The notes under the pieces were generated by a model, which did no database searches, was not told the DNA's origin, and worked only from the letters and a program-made list of their open reading frames with translations. Below are positions 12,590 to 24,345 of a stretch of 64,000 nt of DNA, in pieces. A program made the translations under genes and the position numbers. The stretch is from Topomyia yanbarensis (lineage: Eukaryota > Arthropoda > Insecta > Diptera > Culicidae): the NCBI RefSeq assembly GCF_030247195.1, contig NC_080672.1, positions 82,582,113 to 82,646,112 of the forward strand, written 5' to 3'. How positions within the stretch are numbered: the first letter of the stretch is position 1; every line of letters begins with the position of its first letter.

Positions 12590-13095
12590 AGGTTCAAGTT
12601 ACCTTTTTTGAGCATGTGTTAGTTTTGAACGCTGGGTAGTATGGGTAGGAAAAATTGTGTTCAGCTTTGCCACCGGATTATACATTTAAACCTTTTCAAA
12701 ACTCTAAAAGAAGAATATCAGCCGATTTATCAGATCACAACGATTCAAATCATACAAAATAGCTGCTGGAAAAACTATCGGTTTCGCTAAATGGTGCTTT
12801 TGAAAAAGTGGCTGTGATTTTTTGTCACACTACCTCACCGTGCTGGGGCATGCAACACAACAGCGCAATGAAAAAACCACAGCCACATTTTCAAAAGCAC
12901 CATTCAGCTAAGCCGATGGCTTTTCCGGCAGGTATTTTACATGAATTGAATCGTGATGATCTAATAAATCGACTGATATTCTTCTTTTAGAGTTTTGAAA
13001 AGATTTAAATGGATAATCTGGTGGCAAAGCTGAGCACAATTTTTCTTACGCACACTACCAAGCCTTGAGGTAACTTGAGCCTTAAACGAGCGAAA
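12590..13095. mobile_element. Fold-back element, about 500 bp
   Basis: The left arm (about 12590-12825) reads TTAAGGTTCAAGTTACC, then AATTGTGTTCAGCTTTGCCA and TGGTGCTTTTGAAAAAGTGG. The right arm (about 12865-13095) is its imperfect reverse complement. A short spacer separates them. Arms diverge by scattered substitutions, and I could not fix the exact ends or a TSD. Neither arm encodes a recognisable protein. Confidence 0.7.
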
Positions 13096-13269
13096 TGAAC
13101 ATTTCGGCCATGGCAAGTTTTAATTTCAATCTTTAATCTTTAAGTAACCACTTCTTACATACAACTGCAAGTATCACCGATATATTTTTTTTAGAAAAGA
13201 AGTGCAGATCTCACTTGACTGCAACCTCGTTTCCATTATCTTAACCTGTAACAGGAAGCCGTCAGAAAA

Positions 13270-13740
13270 TGCAATCAGCTGTTGGCTTTCATTGCTTTTC
13301 GATATAGACAGCCCCGCTCCTTCGCTCGCTCGCTTCCCCTTTCCACACACTCTACTATTTACACTTTTGGTCGCTTGGTATTTGTTGTTTCAATTCCACT
13401 TTTCGCGATTGCTGTCCACCGTCGCCGCCACGCTCTTTCGAAGTCGAATTCAGTCGAGTTTGCAAGTTTTGAGAATACCACGATCCGCGACCGGGCACAG
13501 GAGCGAGAAAGAGAGAGAAGATTGTGTAGCCCCAACAGAAAAAAAAATATAAAAGTAAGAATGAGACAGCCGACTTTCCCAGCTGATTGCAAACGGTCGG
13601 TTAGAGAAATGTGTCAACGTTGCTGTTGTTGTGTAGCCCCAATTCAAATGGGATGGGCGGTATCGCTAAGCGGTCGATGACGTAACAATTGCGGTGAAAG
13701 TTTACCGGATCAACGTAACATTGAACGGCGGTGTGGTGTT
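13270..13740. other. GC-richer block with overlapping open frames, function unknown
   Basis: Composition rises above the AT-rich surroundings. Two plus-strand frames (13202-13552 and 13282-13680) and minus-strand frames overlap one another, which points to stop-codon scarcity from base composition rather than coding. A purine-rich run GCGAGAAAGAGAGAGAAG sits at about 13502. It may be a regulatory or exon-proximal island of a host gene, but nothing shows it directly. Confidence 0.25.
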
Positions 13741-13944
13741 ATAATTCGGTTTTATTTAATGATTCGATAGAGTGCTGAAGGGCAGGTTACCTTGACCTAC
13801 TGGTCATAAATGATTGAAGTTTGTTATCGTTTTGGAGTGTTAGAAACTCTCCTGGAACGGTTCAATTTGATTATTAACATTCGGGTACTACTTAATATTG
13901 CTTAAGACCTGCGTTTTCTGAGTTATCATATGCTGCTTTAAAAT

Positions 13945-14580
13945 TCCTATCCACAACCACAAGCAGCATGCCAAACTAATGTTTTTAAATCTTTCGCCAA
14001 TTTTTCACTTATCAAATCACTTTTCGATCATATACGGTTGCTGTGTAACGAGAAATTTGGCTTGGAAGGATCGGCTATCAAATTAAATAAATTCATATTT
14101 CAAATATATATGACTACAAACCCGAATCATGAAGAAAACCTTCGGTCTCGGAAACTGAAAGTTTTTACAGTACTTCTAAACAGAACTTAAGCTCATTTTT
14201 ACATTTGACACAGCATGCATACATCGGTTCATTTTCCATGCTAAGGTGCTATTTTTTGTGATATTTATTGTTCCAGAATAACGAAAACATTTTTCTACAA
14301 TCCGCAACCACAAGTTGCTTGCCGAACTAGATTTTTTTTGCGAAATTTCAACAATTTGAGTCACGTAGCAAGTCACTCTTTCGGTCATATAATATATGGT
14401 TTTGGCGTAACGAGATATTTCGGTGACTTGACTCACTTTGTATTTCGATTAAGAACATGGTCAAATTTAATAGACAAATCCAAATCATAAAAAACATTCA
14501 TTTTCGGCACTGAACATTTTTACATAAGTCAGAACCTGCTACTGTTATACATCGGTTCATTTTTCACCAGAATTTCTTAG
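13945..14580 (+). repeat. Diverged tandem duplication, unit about 340 bp
   Basis: Unit 1 carries CACAACCACAAGCAGCATGC, then 'cgatcatata' and 'gtaacgaga', then 'catacatcggttcatttt'. Unit 2, starting about 14,290, has CGCAACCACAAGTTGCTTGC, 'ggtcatata', 'gtaacgaga' and 'catcggttcatttt' in the same order. Non-coding. Confidence 0.6.
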
Positions 14581-15300
14581 ACCGAAAGCCTGTTCAGGCC
14601 AGCGCACAATCCCACATCGAGTATTTTCCATTAGCTTCCTAGTGGGTCGGAGAACCGATGATTTCTACACATACAACAGGCCCTTTATTTGCTATACTTG
14701 AAAGAAGTTTCGCAATATGTGCGTTGACCGATGACTATAGATTTCGTTTCTTACTTGTTGTGAGTTGATGAGCTGCAGTTGTTTCGAAAGGAGCTGTAGC
14801 TAATCATCCCACTTTCATCAATTCAATGGAACAGCACGGGAGTGGATTTACTATCACTAGTTCGACGGAATGGAAAAAAAAATCCAAAGACCGTAGAAAT
14901 TTGTAGGACTTAACAGGTTTCTGTGGATTAGCTTCTAGAACTCCAATTTTTAAGGAAATTCCTCAGAACACGACCGTGTTATGATCGTAGGATAACTATC
15001 TCTATAGAATCTGTATAGCTTCCCTCAAACTTTAAGACCTGCCTTGAGATCCATGAAGATGCACAAAAAAAATTAAATTCCTTGGAATTTCGTAAGAAGT
15101 TATTAGACTTTCATAGAAGTGCTATGAACCTTAGAAACCGGAGGAATTTACTGTTTATAGGATTCCCAGGATTCTGTAGGATATTTCTCAAGCTTCGTTA
15201 ACTGAAGAATACAAATCACATTCGTTCGAAAAAAGATCCGCCATAATGGATTATAAGGCGGAGTAACAAAAATAACATACGCGATGAAAATTAGGACTTC
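14581..15300. other. Non-coding, nothing recognised
   Basis: No motifs or element ends are visible in this stretch. Confidence 0.4.
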
Positions 15301-15304
15301 TTCA

Positions 15305-15700
15305 TATCACAACGTCTGACCGCTCATCAACATGCTTCTCATTCGACTAGCTAACGATGAATGAAGCACAAGTTCATTTCAGATCAGTTCAGACAGTAAT
15401 TTTAATTTTATTTTATGTATTTTTCAGTATAATACATATTGTAGAATTTCAAGGGATGTAGATTTTCTCTTTAAAAACTTTGTGTTTATTTTGCACAGTT
15501 GGTATTATTCAAACTATTATTTTTAACTCCTAATTTAATGAGAGCGATTGTGTAAATTTAATGAAGCACAAAAACACATGCGCAACCCTATATGGGTGAG
15601 GAAAATCTAGAATACTTTCTTCTTACCTCACTGTCTGATCGCGCCACAACATGCGACATTCGACTAGCGAACGATAAATGAAGCATAAAAATACATGCGG
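15305..15700 (+). repeat. Direct repeat pair, spacing about 323 bp
   Basis: Blocks at about 15,307 and 15,629 share 'gtctgaccgc/gtctgatcgc', 'caacatgc', 'attcgactagc' and 'aacgatgaatgaagca'. A third partial piece with 'taatgaagcacaaaaacaca' lies at about 15,560. Confidence 0.55.
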
Positions 15701-15784
15701 GTCATATATAACCTTCCAACATTCTATTAGGTTTCTTAAAAGCTGACTTAAAATATTGACAATTTTAGCAGGTAGATAGATTTT

Positions 15785-15838
15785 GGCATTCCGCGACGGT
15801 TCCGAGATTTCGGCATTCCACGACGGTTCCGAGATTTT
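15785..15838 (+). repeat. 27-bp tandem duplication
   Basis: GGCATTCCGCGACGGTTCC at 15785 recurs 27 bp later as GGCATTCCACGACGGTTCC. There are two copies with a single difference in the shared block. Confidence 0.85.
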
Positions 15839-15979
15839 CTGAAAATTAGTTCTTGCGTTGTTTATAGAAAACAATACTTACATCTGAGTTCAGTACAAAA
15901 TTGGTGCACATTTTTACGACTAATTTGCGTAATTCCGTTCAGTAGAATGAAAGTTACTAGCGTTCAAAAAATATCCCTA

Positions 15980-16080
15980 TCGTGTTTTCGTTTTTAGAGC
16001 TAACGTCAATCCGGCGCTAGCTTAGTCCTGTTATTAAGTTAGTTTCGGATTCTGGAGAATCGAAGTCTAAATACAAAATT
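15980..16080 (+). repeat. MITE half-arm ('gctagc...ctggagaatcgaag')
   Basis: Matches one arm of the fold-back at 19.6-19.9 kb: an AGAGCTAACGTCAATCCGGC-like start, then 'tagtcctgt', 'ttagtttcggattctg' and 'aattccata'. Only one arm is preserved. Confidence 0.5.
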
Positions 16081-16164
16081 CCATAAATAATCTACTATCC
16101 CTCTTGTTTCCTCCGAAATATTTAAAAATTATATTATATTGAAATTTGAGTAGTAATTTTTTTT

Positions 16165-16830
16165 TAAATTTTCCTGCTGGAGCTGTAGAGTTAGGGTCTC
16201 TGTAGGGCTCCCCATCAGAATCACTCATTACGATGCGGAAAATGTTACCCACTAAAACACTGCTTAAGACCAATTTCAGCAGGCTGTGATCCTGAATGTG
16301 ATAATCATTGTACGGTTCACATATATGCGGGCGTAGCGACTTCATGATCACGTGTATCATCGCGAAGGGCTCGAGCGTTTGTACGTTAACGGGTTCGATC
16401 GCGTGTGCTAGCGTGTATGTAACTTGGCGTGCATAAATTCGATTTCATAACCGTGTGTCCAGTATCATATTCGCGTGTGTTCTTGGGCGCACGAACCGTT
16501 AATCTGATACTTAATTTTCGGAGTACGGTTCAGATCCTAGAAGAAAGACTTGTACCATATCACTCGAGTTTCGGGTCATGTCGCCATGTCTAGTGAATAT
16601 GAGCGTCCTTTTTATTGGTTCAACTGAAGGTATGGACCTAGGCTGCTAAGATCGAGGGAAGAAATTTCCGGACGTGACCGATGCATTATCACGCGAATGT
16701 GGGCGATTTTAGGCTCCCGCTTGAGACTGCGTTTATTAGTGATAAAATATTCGTTCTATCATCGAGGTGTTTTTATGTTGGCGAGAACGCGGGCTTTGGT
16801 GTGCGTAGATGATTGCGAAGGTCTTATGGA
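16165..16830 (+). repeat. Family S locus 2
   Basis: Starts with the leader block 'cctgctggagctgtagagtt', then 'tctgtagggctccccatcag' and 'aaaacactgcttaag'. It continues through one unit with 'cgcgaagggctcgagcgttt', 'catatcactcgag' and 'aggctgctaagatcgaggg'. It ends in 'gcgtagatgattgcgaag', at the start of a second, truncated unit. Confidence 0.75.
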
Positions 16831-16889
16831 TTGATAACGATTTCACAAAAAAAAAACAAATTCTTAGAAACTTTAAAAAATTCTTGAAG

Positions 16890-16970
16890 TTTTTTTCTGT
16901 TTTGATTATAGAGTTTTAACCCTAGTATAGCTCGCCTCCTACTCAGAATGGAAAAAAATTCGACTCTATG
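16890..16970 (-). repeat. Decayed SINE tail
   Basis: TTGATTATAGAGTTTTAACC is the reverse-strand 3' tail of the SINE seen at 34,058 and 58,968. The tRNA-related head is absent. Confidence 0.45.
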
Positions 16971-17790
16971 TACGAAGGTTAGCAGTCGAAGCCAGGAGAG
17001 ATCCGTAACCGTTTCCGTGAGGATAAGCTGCTAAGTGTTCACCGCTACTTAATTGTTCCACCTAGCGAACGTTTGGTCTAATACGAGTTTGTTTAAAATC
17101 AGTCGCAATGGTAATTTTCGTAGTAGAGGAACTTTTCATTTCTATTGCATTCCCATGCCCAGTCGAGCGATACTGTGCTGTTTGTGCAGTGGTTAAGTAA
17201 CAAAGTGGTAGGAATGGATTGCTTGTTTTATTGATTTTTTTGCTTCTGCTCTGGGCGAAATTAGAAAATAGACTGAAGCCTAATTTGCACGTCTTCATTT
17301 TAAATTGATGCTTTTTCATTCACCAACCAAAGTTGTAATCTGCTCTGTAGAGGCCAGTTTAGGCTAAATTTTGACATGTTTTGCGTTTTGAAGCCTACAT
17401 GACAGTAAGAAGTATGTTCAGAGTAGTTTTGCTTGAAAAACCTAGTCAATACTTCAGTAGAGAGATATTCACAGGATCAATGAAATTGAAAATGAATGGA
17501 ACATGATTGGCTTGGTTGTTTGAATGAAGGATGCAAACGAACAACTGCGTACTTCAGATTTTTTCGTCCTTCAAGTTTAAAACAACCTGTTGAAGATTTG
17601 CAGCTCTGCGTCGGCCTGATTCTTTTTTGCATACCACGGCTTCTTCTTTCCTGTACGGAAAAGTGGCAGCACTGCCGAATCGCCCAGACGACTGTGTTCG
17701 TTCTTTTTTAATTTCTCAGTGAAATGTAGTTAATTTAAATAGAAACTAGTCATTCACCCGAACTTTTGTTTCTGTTGAATTAAGTGTTGA
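16971..17790. other. Non-coding, nothing recognised
   Basis: Small frames on both strands (17,062-17,319 and 17,496-17,711) carry no recognisable domain. Confidence 0.4.
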
Positions 17791-17794
17791 ATAA

Positions 17795-18045
17795 CTACGA
17801 AATGCTGCCTAAGCTCGACCCTCATTAGCAGAAGACAAAAATTAAGCCCGTACGATATTAAGCCTGTTCTAATGACCCTGCCACTTCCAGTTTTCCGATC
17901 TGTTTACTTCACATCCTTGCTCTCACTTGAGTACTATGGCTCTAATTTTCAAAACTTTCCCTACCCAGTAATCTCTAGCTAATTGAATGTCGTTAAAATG
18001 TAAAAAAGAAAATGTGACTAACATAGTCGAAATAAAAAAGGAAAA
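17795..18045 (-). repeat. Repeat family U2, copy 1
   Basis: The reverse complement matches 44,090-44,420 and 63,040-63,320: 'ttaacgacattcaattagct', 'agattactgggtagggaaag', 'gagccatagtactcaagtga', then 'cagatcggaaaac' and 'gggtcgagcttaggcagcat'. Non-coding, likely a MITE-like dispersed element. Confidence 0.6.
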
Positions 18046-18695
18046 AAAATAAAAATATTAGTATAATTAATCAATACATTTTGGCTAATCTAAATACATG
18101 CCAGAATCAAAAAAAAATATTTCTCATATTAGAAATGTGAATATATTGCATGAATCCAATTGTTACGTGAATGTATTCATGCTGGGTTTATTATACATGA
18201 AGGCGATCTCAGAATGCACGTTTAAGACCAGGCATTCCTGAAATGGGTCCTTGGCTGTATAATAGAGCTATCACCTTCCATCTCCAGGAATATATTTTTG
18301 CAACTTTAGATATACACAAATATGTATAAAAATAAATAGAGGCTGTCAAGTTTCTTCCATAAAAACAATACCGGTCAGTAGTGGAAGGTGGATTACATAC
18401 ACACACCCTATGACTTCTTTCTCTTATACATACTAGCTCTTATTGCTAGATACTACCTATTCCGCCCGTCAGCGCATCACAAATCTCGCAATTTGAAACG
18501 ATTTATGTTCCTACCAAAGCCACCATCTAATTATGTCGGCACATAGCGAACAAGAACTAATCCGAGCTTAGCTTATAAAATATTCCACAGAGGGTGGTGT
18601 TTTTTTGTTATTTTTCGCTGGTCACAAATACTCTGAAGTATGACACAAGATCGTTGTAATTTTTTCGATCAAACAGTTAAAATGTTACTTTCAGT
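18046..18695. other. AT-rich non-coding, nothing recognised
   Basis: Poly-A rich. No element ends or coding motifs. Confidence 0.4.
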
Positions 18696-18699
18696 ACAA

Positions 18700-19260
18700 C
18701 AGGAGATGTTAACTTAAAACCTGGGATATTTTGAAGTGGGTTCGTATATTGAAAACATCATTACGGTGTGGTAATGATAGTTTTCAGTTTGTAGAAAATT
18801 TGACTGCATACATAAACAAACAAATTCTCTCTCCACACAAATTCGCAGTTTCCCCAAGGCAAAGCAATCATTACATTTGCCGTATGTGGGTTTGTTATCG
18901 TTTCCAAACTGACGCTCCCATCACAATATGTGCCCTCTCCACATGCAATTCTAAGTGTCCAGTGTGGATTGCTGAACAGGAGACAAATAACAGCAACTTT
19001 ACTGTAGTGATTTCTTATTTACTTTTACTGTGTTACTGACCAGTCTATCATTTAATTCCCTTTATTACGGGATAGTTTTCTAGAGACGGTGACACAATTG
19101 GATTCTCGTCTCAGCTCTACTGTAGATAAATTCTTTATCAAATCTTTATCATAGTACCGAAACTACCGGTACCAATTTTCCTTCAGTACTGGTATTTCAG
19201 CACCAAAAATTGGTCGGTATTTCCGGGATTTGCGATACTGGTACTACCTGTACCATAGCC
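18700..19260 (+). repeat. Repeat family U1, 3' part
   Basis: Shares 'gcaaagcaatcattacattt', 'gtgtggattg', 'gagacaaata', 'attctcgtc' and the 'ggtaccaa...accggtat' block, in order, with 45,640-46,060. The last 100 bp are rich in overlapping GGTACC-like palindromes. Confidence 0.55.
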
Positions 19261-19590
19261 GTAGTCACGTAAGCCGTATGAGAAGTATGAGTGAATAATC
19301 GCTATTTGCTGCGCTATTTTTATAAATTTGTATTATTACCATAAAAATTTGCGAGGGCAAGTTCATACCAAGATACATTTAAAAACTTTATCTTTTCAAA
19401 TATTTTCAAGGGGTCGATCACAAAGAATGCGTTAGAACTTTAAGTGTTGAGAGATTTAAAGTCTTCGACAAAGTTGATTACAAAACAGCTATAACTTTTC
19501 CGAAGATACTACTCCATTATATTTGCTTAGAGGAAAGTGTTCAGATATAAAAAATTTGGATAAATAACCACTTTTCCTCCATTAAGAAGA
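19261..19590. other. Non-coding, holds one copy of the 'cttcgacaaagttg' module
   Basis: TCTTCGACAAAGTTG at 19462-19476 belongs to a short motif that recurs in several different elements of this window (listed at 34,534 and in the findings). Confidence 0.4.
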
Positions 19591-19594
19591 AAAT

Positions 19595-19890
19595 TGGGTA
19601 AAACCACATTTACGCGAAAGGGCACGAGGTCTACATCCAAATTAGTTATGAAATTTGCATTTCGACTTCGTTTCATCAGAATGTGACACTAACTTAGTGA
19701 CAGAACAGTGCTCAGGAACGCAAGTTACGCCCGTTTTCCTTTTGGAGCTAGCATTAATTCGACGCTAGCTCAGTCCTGTCGCTAAATTAGTGTCGGATTC
19801 TGATGAGACGAAGTCCAAACACGAATTCCATAACATTTAGTTATGGGTTTTATGCCCTTACACGCAAATTTGGTTTTGAACAATTTTCTC
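19595..19890. mobile_element. Fold-back MITE
   Basis: The left arm reads 'cgcgaaagggcacgag', 'ttagttatgaaatttgc', 'cgacttcgtttcatcagaat' and 'cactaacttagtgacag'. The right arm is its reverse complement: 'ctgtcgctaaattagtgtcg', 'attctgatgagacgaagtcc', 'tccataacatttagttatgg' and 'gcccttacacgc'. Arms are about 100-110 bp with a short centre. Partial copies lie at 20,030-20,130 and 15,980-16,080. Confidence 0.7.
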
Positions 19891-20029
19891 CTTAATGAAG
19901 GAAAATTCGTTTGCTAAGCCTAACCAAATGTTTCGATTTCACTAGTTCTCATCAGCTTAAAATGAGTTTTCTTTCTTGTGGAACATCACGGTTGACTAGG
20001 AGTTTGCGTAGGAATACAAGAAGTGTTTC

Positions 20030-20130
20030 CGTTTTTTGAGTTTTTGTCAATCTGGCACAAGTTTAGTACTGTCACTAAGTTAGTGTCGGATTCTGATGAG
20101 ACGAAATCAAAACGTAAATTCCATAACTAA
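20030..20130 (+). repeat. Half-arm of the same MITE family
   Basis: Contains 'tagtactgtcactaagttag', 'tcggattctgatgagacgaa' and 'aattccataac', matching the right arm of the preceding fold-back. Confidence 0.6.
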
Positions 20131-20139
20131 TTTGATCAA

Positions 20140-20690
20140 ACATATCTCACTTCTAGACGAATTAAGCATTGAAAACCATAGACCAAAAGAGAGGGCCTCA
20201 ATCATTTATAGAAGTCACCTTTAACTCAAACTGCCCTGTACGCCTCTTCGAGTACCAGTTAGTCGTTACCCAAGATACCAACTTTCATTAGAAAATTAAC
20301 TTTTTTGTTCGTTAATTCGTATCCTTACAGATGATAGTCGACTAGGAAATCTGCCGAAATACCAACCGTTGTTCCGCAATGAGATGCAGTATCAAAACAT
20401 TACTTGTTACCATGAGATAGCCAAACGAAGCTTAGTCTTAGGATTATATTATTGGAAAACCTCCGGGTTCTGTAAACGAAAACATGCACACTGAGTAGGC
20501 AAGAATCTCGGTCAGAGGTTCACCTTCATTGCACATCCATTCTCACACATGTATGATTTCGCTAGATTCGCCGAAATGGTTCCAACAATCATCATCGAAA
20601 AAAACAAATAGTACAATGGCAGTACAAAAGCTACATTGCCTGGACAAAGCACGCAAAGCTTAGTAATATTACATAAAAGCCCAAGGCTCT
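20140..20690. other. Non-coding, nothing recognised
   Basis: No element ends or motifs are visible before the GC-richer block. Confidence 0.4.
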
Positions 20691-21110
20691 GTGTGTCGTT
20701 TCGAATGTCATTTCCCTCTCGGTGTCTTCGTTCGATCGTTCGGGGCCACCCTTTACCAGTCAAGTCTATCCTAGCGTGTATTGGCTGGCTGGCTCGGCTG
20801 GCTGTACGGTCGGTCCACAGGTTCGATCCGATTCGCCTTTCCAGATAGACACAATTCGAGCGGTCGGTGGTGCGGGGTAGCAAGCACTCCATCGACCGGC
20901 CGGTCGATGAGGTAATGGACGAGATGCAAGTGAAACAGTTCGAAAAAAAAAATCCCTTTCGCTCTCGACTTTTGTGTGTCCAGATTTTGGCGTGGTTATT
21001 CGTTTCGATTCTCCAATCTTATCCAAACGGTCCAGGATACACAGTCGTTCATTCGATTTCGAGATGGGGGGAGTCCACGACCACCCACAACAACGTCAAT
21101 TTCAATGAAT
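20690..21110. other. GC-richer block with a perfect 20-bp palindrome
   Basis: Open frames overlap on both strands (20,512-20,892 minus, 20,636-20,848 plus, 20,766-21,026 minus, 20,867-21,142 plus) without any recognisable domain. It includes CATCGACCGGCCGGTCGATG at 20890-20909, a perfect palindrome. It may be a regulatory island or part of an untranslated exon, but that is not demonstrable from sequence. Confidence 0.25.
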
Positions 21111-23740
21111 GTAGTTCGAATCTAGGGATGTGCCGGAGGTAGCCTTTCAATAATCTATAAAATACGCAAATACAGGCTCAGAATCAAACTTAAAATTTCA
21201 TATTCGTGTTCCTATTCGTAGCCCGGTTCGTTATCAGCGACGAACGCCTGCCCACAGTCGCAGTTTTCCTGTGCCTTGACTGCATTTCCTCGAATATTAG
21301 TTAGGCATCGCGGAGAAGTAGAAAAAAATAACGTACGTGCCGAGAAACGTGTCCGGTTCGGGAATGTAAATCCGATTAAAACCATTATGAAGCTGTTTTT
21401 TTGTTGGTCACATGTGCTTTTGTGCTCTGCTCTTCCGCAAACCACAACAAACTGAGACGGTGTTAAGGGGGAGGGGGGACGGTGAGTAGTTTCACAACTA
21501 TGAACCGGCGAGAGTCAACCAACGATGGGGAACCTGACTAACGAATACAGCGAAAGTACGAATGTATGGTAGGTAGTAGTTTTTATCCATTCGCTGAATA
21601 GTATTACGATGGCATTGTTCGCATTTCTAGCAGCACGAGCGATGCTATAACGACTAGGATTCCTTTCTGGAATGGAATGATTTTTTTTTTCAATTAAAAC
21701 TCTAGTCATTACAATTTGCTGTCGTTATCAAGGACTACTCACAGACTAATGAGAAACAAAGTGCAGGAAAACTGCTCTGAGAGTTTATGCTGGCACAGGA
21801 TAATATAATTTCTGACCGATGGAAAAAGTACAAATATTGCTGAAGTCACAGGAAATCAAACGGTGACGTAACTTGTACTCGATTTACGGTGACCATTGCC
21901 AGGGATAAAGCATGAACAAGGGAGAGAGATTAAATGATCTTAAATAATTGATGATCTGGGAGGGAAGAGGTGCTAGATGTAACTCTCTGCTCCGACAGTA
22001 TTACACAACGAGAAGTTGACTGATTCAGCGCTTAAACTCAGGCAACAGCTTAATAAAGCTAAAAATGTTTACAAAATTCCGGTGAAAGCTCAGAAGTTGG
22101 AACCAAATCGAGTCGACTGTTAAGGGCATCTTGAGGAATGCCGAGCAAGCTGTACTTTTTTCAATATCCTGACTCTACCACGTTCAACTTTACATAAGAC
22201 CCAATACTACCATTCTCTGTCCCTGCACAGCATACCGACAAACGCAGACTATAAACGGTTAGCCCTTTGGTAGTTTATTATTTATTTTTCGGACTCTAAT
22301 GGATCATAAACATTTAATGGTTGCATTTAAATTTAAATTTATTTCCCTCATGCTGCCACACGGGACTACTTTTGTCGTTTTTGTTTTGTTGCGGTAGATT
22401 GCAACTAAACCATCTTTCTTCCGAGTGAAACTGCGCCGTTCGTTCTACTATCGTTGCACTGACATCAGCAGCCTTTGGTTAAACCTTTTCCGGAGACTGT
22501 GGTTGGCGAAAAAAAATGATAACAGCAGTGCTCGTGCGACCGTTTTTATAGTCTCATTAGCGGACGCTCTTCGTTGAAAATCATTACACATTGAGACTAT
22601 TTTTGTTAAACTCTTTATAAATTAATGTAATATACTGGATAAAGCTCCTACCGTGCGTCATATTTCCACACAAAAGTTTGAATTCGAACAGGAGATGAAA
22701 GCATTAGATTACCTGAAATTAGAGAAGAAAGAATACATTATAATAACAATTTAACTAATCATTTGCTTAAGCTTTGATTAAGAAATAATGATCTGGTGGT
22801 GTTGGTGTGTGTTTGAGTGACTACAATCCATTCACCATTCCAGGAAGAATATTTCCGAGCGATGCATGTTATAAAGATGTTTTTCGCAGCATATCTCAAA
22901 CGGAACACGAACAAAAACCGACCCCACTCAGCCTTGCAATGACACGTTTCTTGATAGAACACCGACCATAAAGCTAGCAGTAACAGCTAGCTGGACTTGG
23001 ATTACCGGACTAATCAAAGCTATTGTTAAAGCTCAGCTAATTTATCGCGCTTCTCACGGTGTCCCTGGCGCCAGGTTGCCCTCTCAACGACTTACTCTTC
23101 CACCAGCTGTTTCAAGAGCAGTATGCATCCGCAGCACTATGCTGAATGCAGCAGCAATTCGTACCTTGGCTTTGACTATTTCTCTATGATACAGTAATAG
23201 GTCGGGTGGTGCCGATGCGATACTAGCGTACGTGGGTGGTGGTGGGGCGATGGATAGATTTGTAATTCTAATCGGACTCACGTTCGGTGAGCTTCCACAA
23301 ATTGTACACACAGCAGAGTAGGTGTAACAGCAGACGTACTTTACGCATCGGGTGTACACCCCTGCTGGAAATCAGGTGATTTTTTTTTATCGTTGTTTCT
23401 CTGATAGGTTGTGATCGACCATCCGAACGACGACCGTCCGGATTAAAATAATGAGGCAATAATTACTCGAACTCGCACCTTTTGATCAGTACGGCCGGAG
23501 GTGATAGGTGCACGTGGCATCGCAATTATGTTTGTATGATTGTGAACGATAGTTCGTTAGACAGCCATGTGAAAAACTGTTCACTTAGTCAGAGAGTGTA
23601 ATGAAATCGCAGGGGTCGTTTTGCTTATCCAATAAGCAAACTAGTCAATAAAGCTACTGAAACCTCATAAAGAAAGTTCATCCTCAACTCAAATCGATAA
23701 TATAATTTTAAGCGAATCAAGACATTAGAGCAAATTTTAT
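21111..23740. other. Non-coding, no supported gene
   Basis: Scattered short frames on both strands, none with a family motif. There are no matched inverted repeats with TSDs that I could find. It may include intron or decayed repeat sequence. Confidence 0.35.
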
Positions 23741-23744
23741 TTTT

Positions 23745-24345
23745 CGAGAGTTGTCCTACTGGAGCTGTAGAGCTAGATTCTCGGAAGGGCACCCCGTTAG
23801 AGTTACACACTACAATTGCAAACGAGACAGGCAATGGCGCTCACTAAAATACTGAATGTGATATTCTTTGAGCGGTTCAGGTATGTGCGGGCGTAGGGAC
23901 TTCGCGATCGCGTGTATCCTCGCGAAGTACTCGAGCATTTGTAAGTTAACGTGTTCGATCGCGTGTGCGTTTGTATGTCGCGTATGCTAACGTGTATGTA
24001 ACTTCGCATTATAAATTCTATATTAAAACCGTTTGCCTTTCGCATATTCGCGTGTGTTCTAGAATGCTCGCGCGCGGATCGTGAATCTGATACTTAATTT
24101 TTCGTGTACGGTTCTTAGAACAAAGTGGGTTTTTCCATGTCACTAGATTTCCCGGTCATGTCCCAATGGAACGCGTGGTCCAGTGGATATGAGAGCTTTC
24201 TTTTTAATTGATTCAATTGAAGGCATGGACCTACACTTTTGCAGTTGAGGATAGAGACTTCCGGACGTGACCGATTCATGATCGCGCGAGTGCGGGGGAC
24301 TGTAGTTTCACGCTTGAGACCGCGTTTGAATGTTTATAAGTGCTG
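23745..24345 (+). repeat. Family S locus 3, left part
   Basis: Begins with 'gagttgtcctactggagctg', then 'tctcggaagggcaccccgtt' and the usual unit blocks through 'cgcttgagaccgcgtttg' and 'tttataagtgctg'. It is interrupted there by a 3.6-kb insertion and resumes at 27,985. Confidence 0.75.

Noticed and set aside
13282..13680. 132-codon plus-strand frame in the GC-richer block
   Set aside because: Frames overlap on both strands, with low-complexity RERERER and CCCC peptide runs from simple sequence. No family motif.
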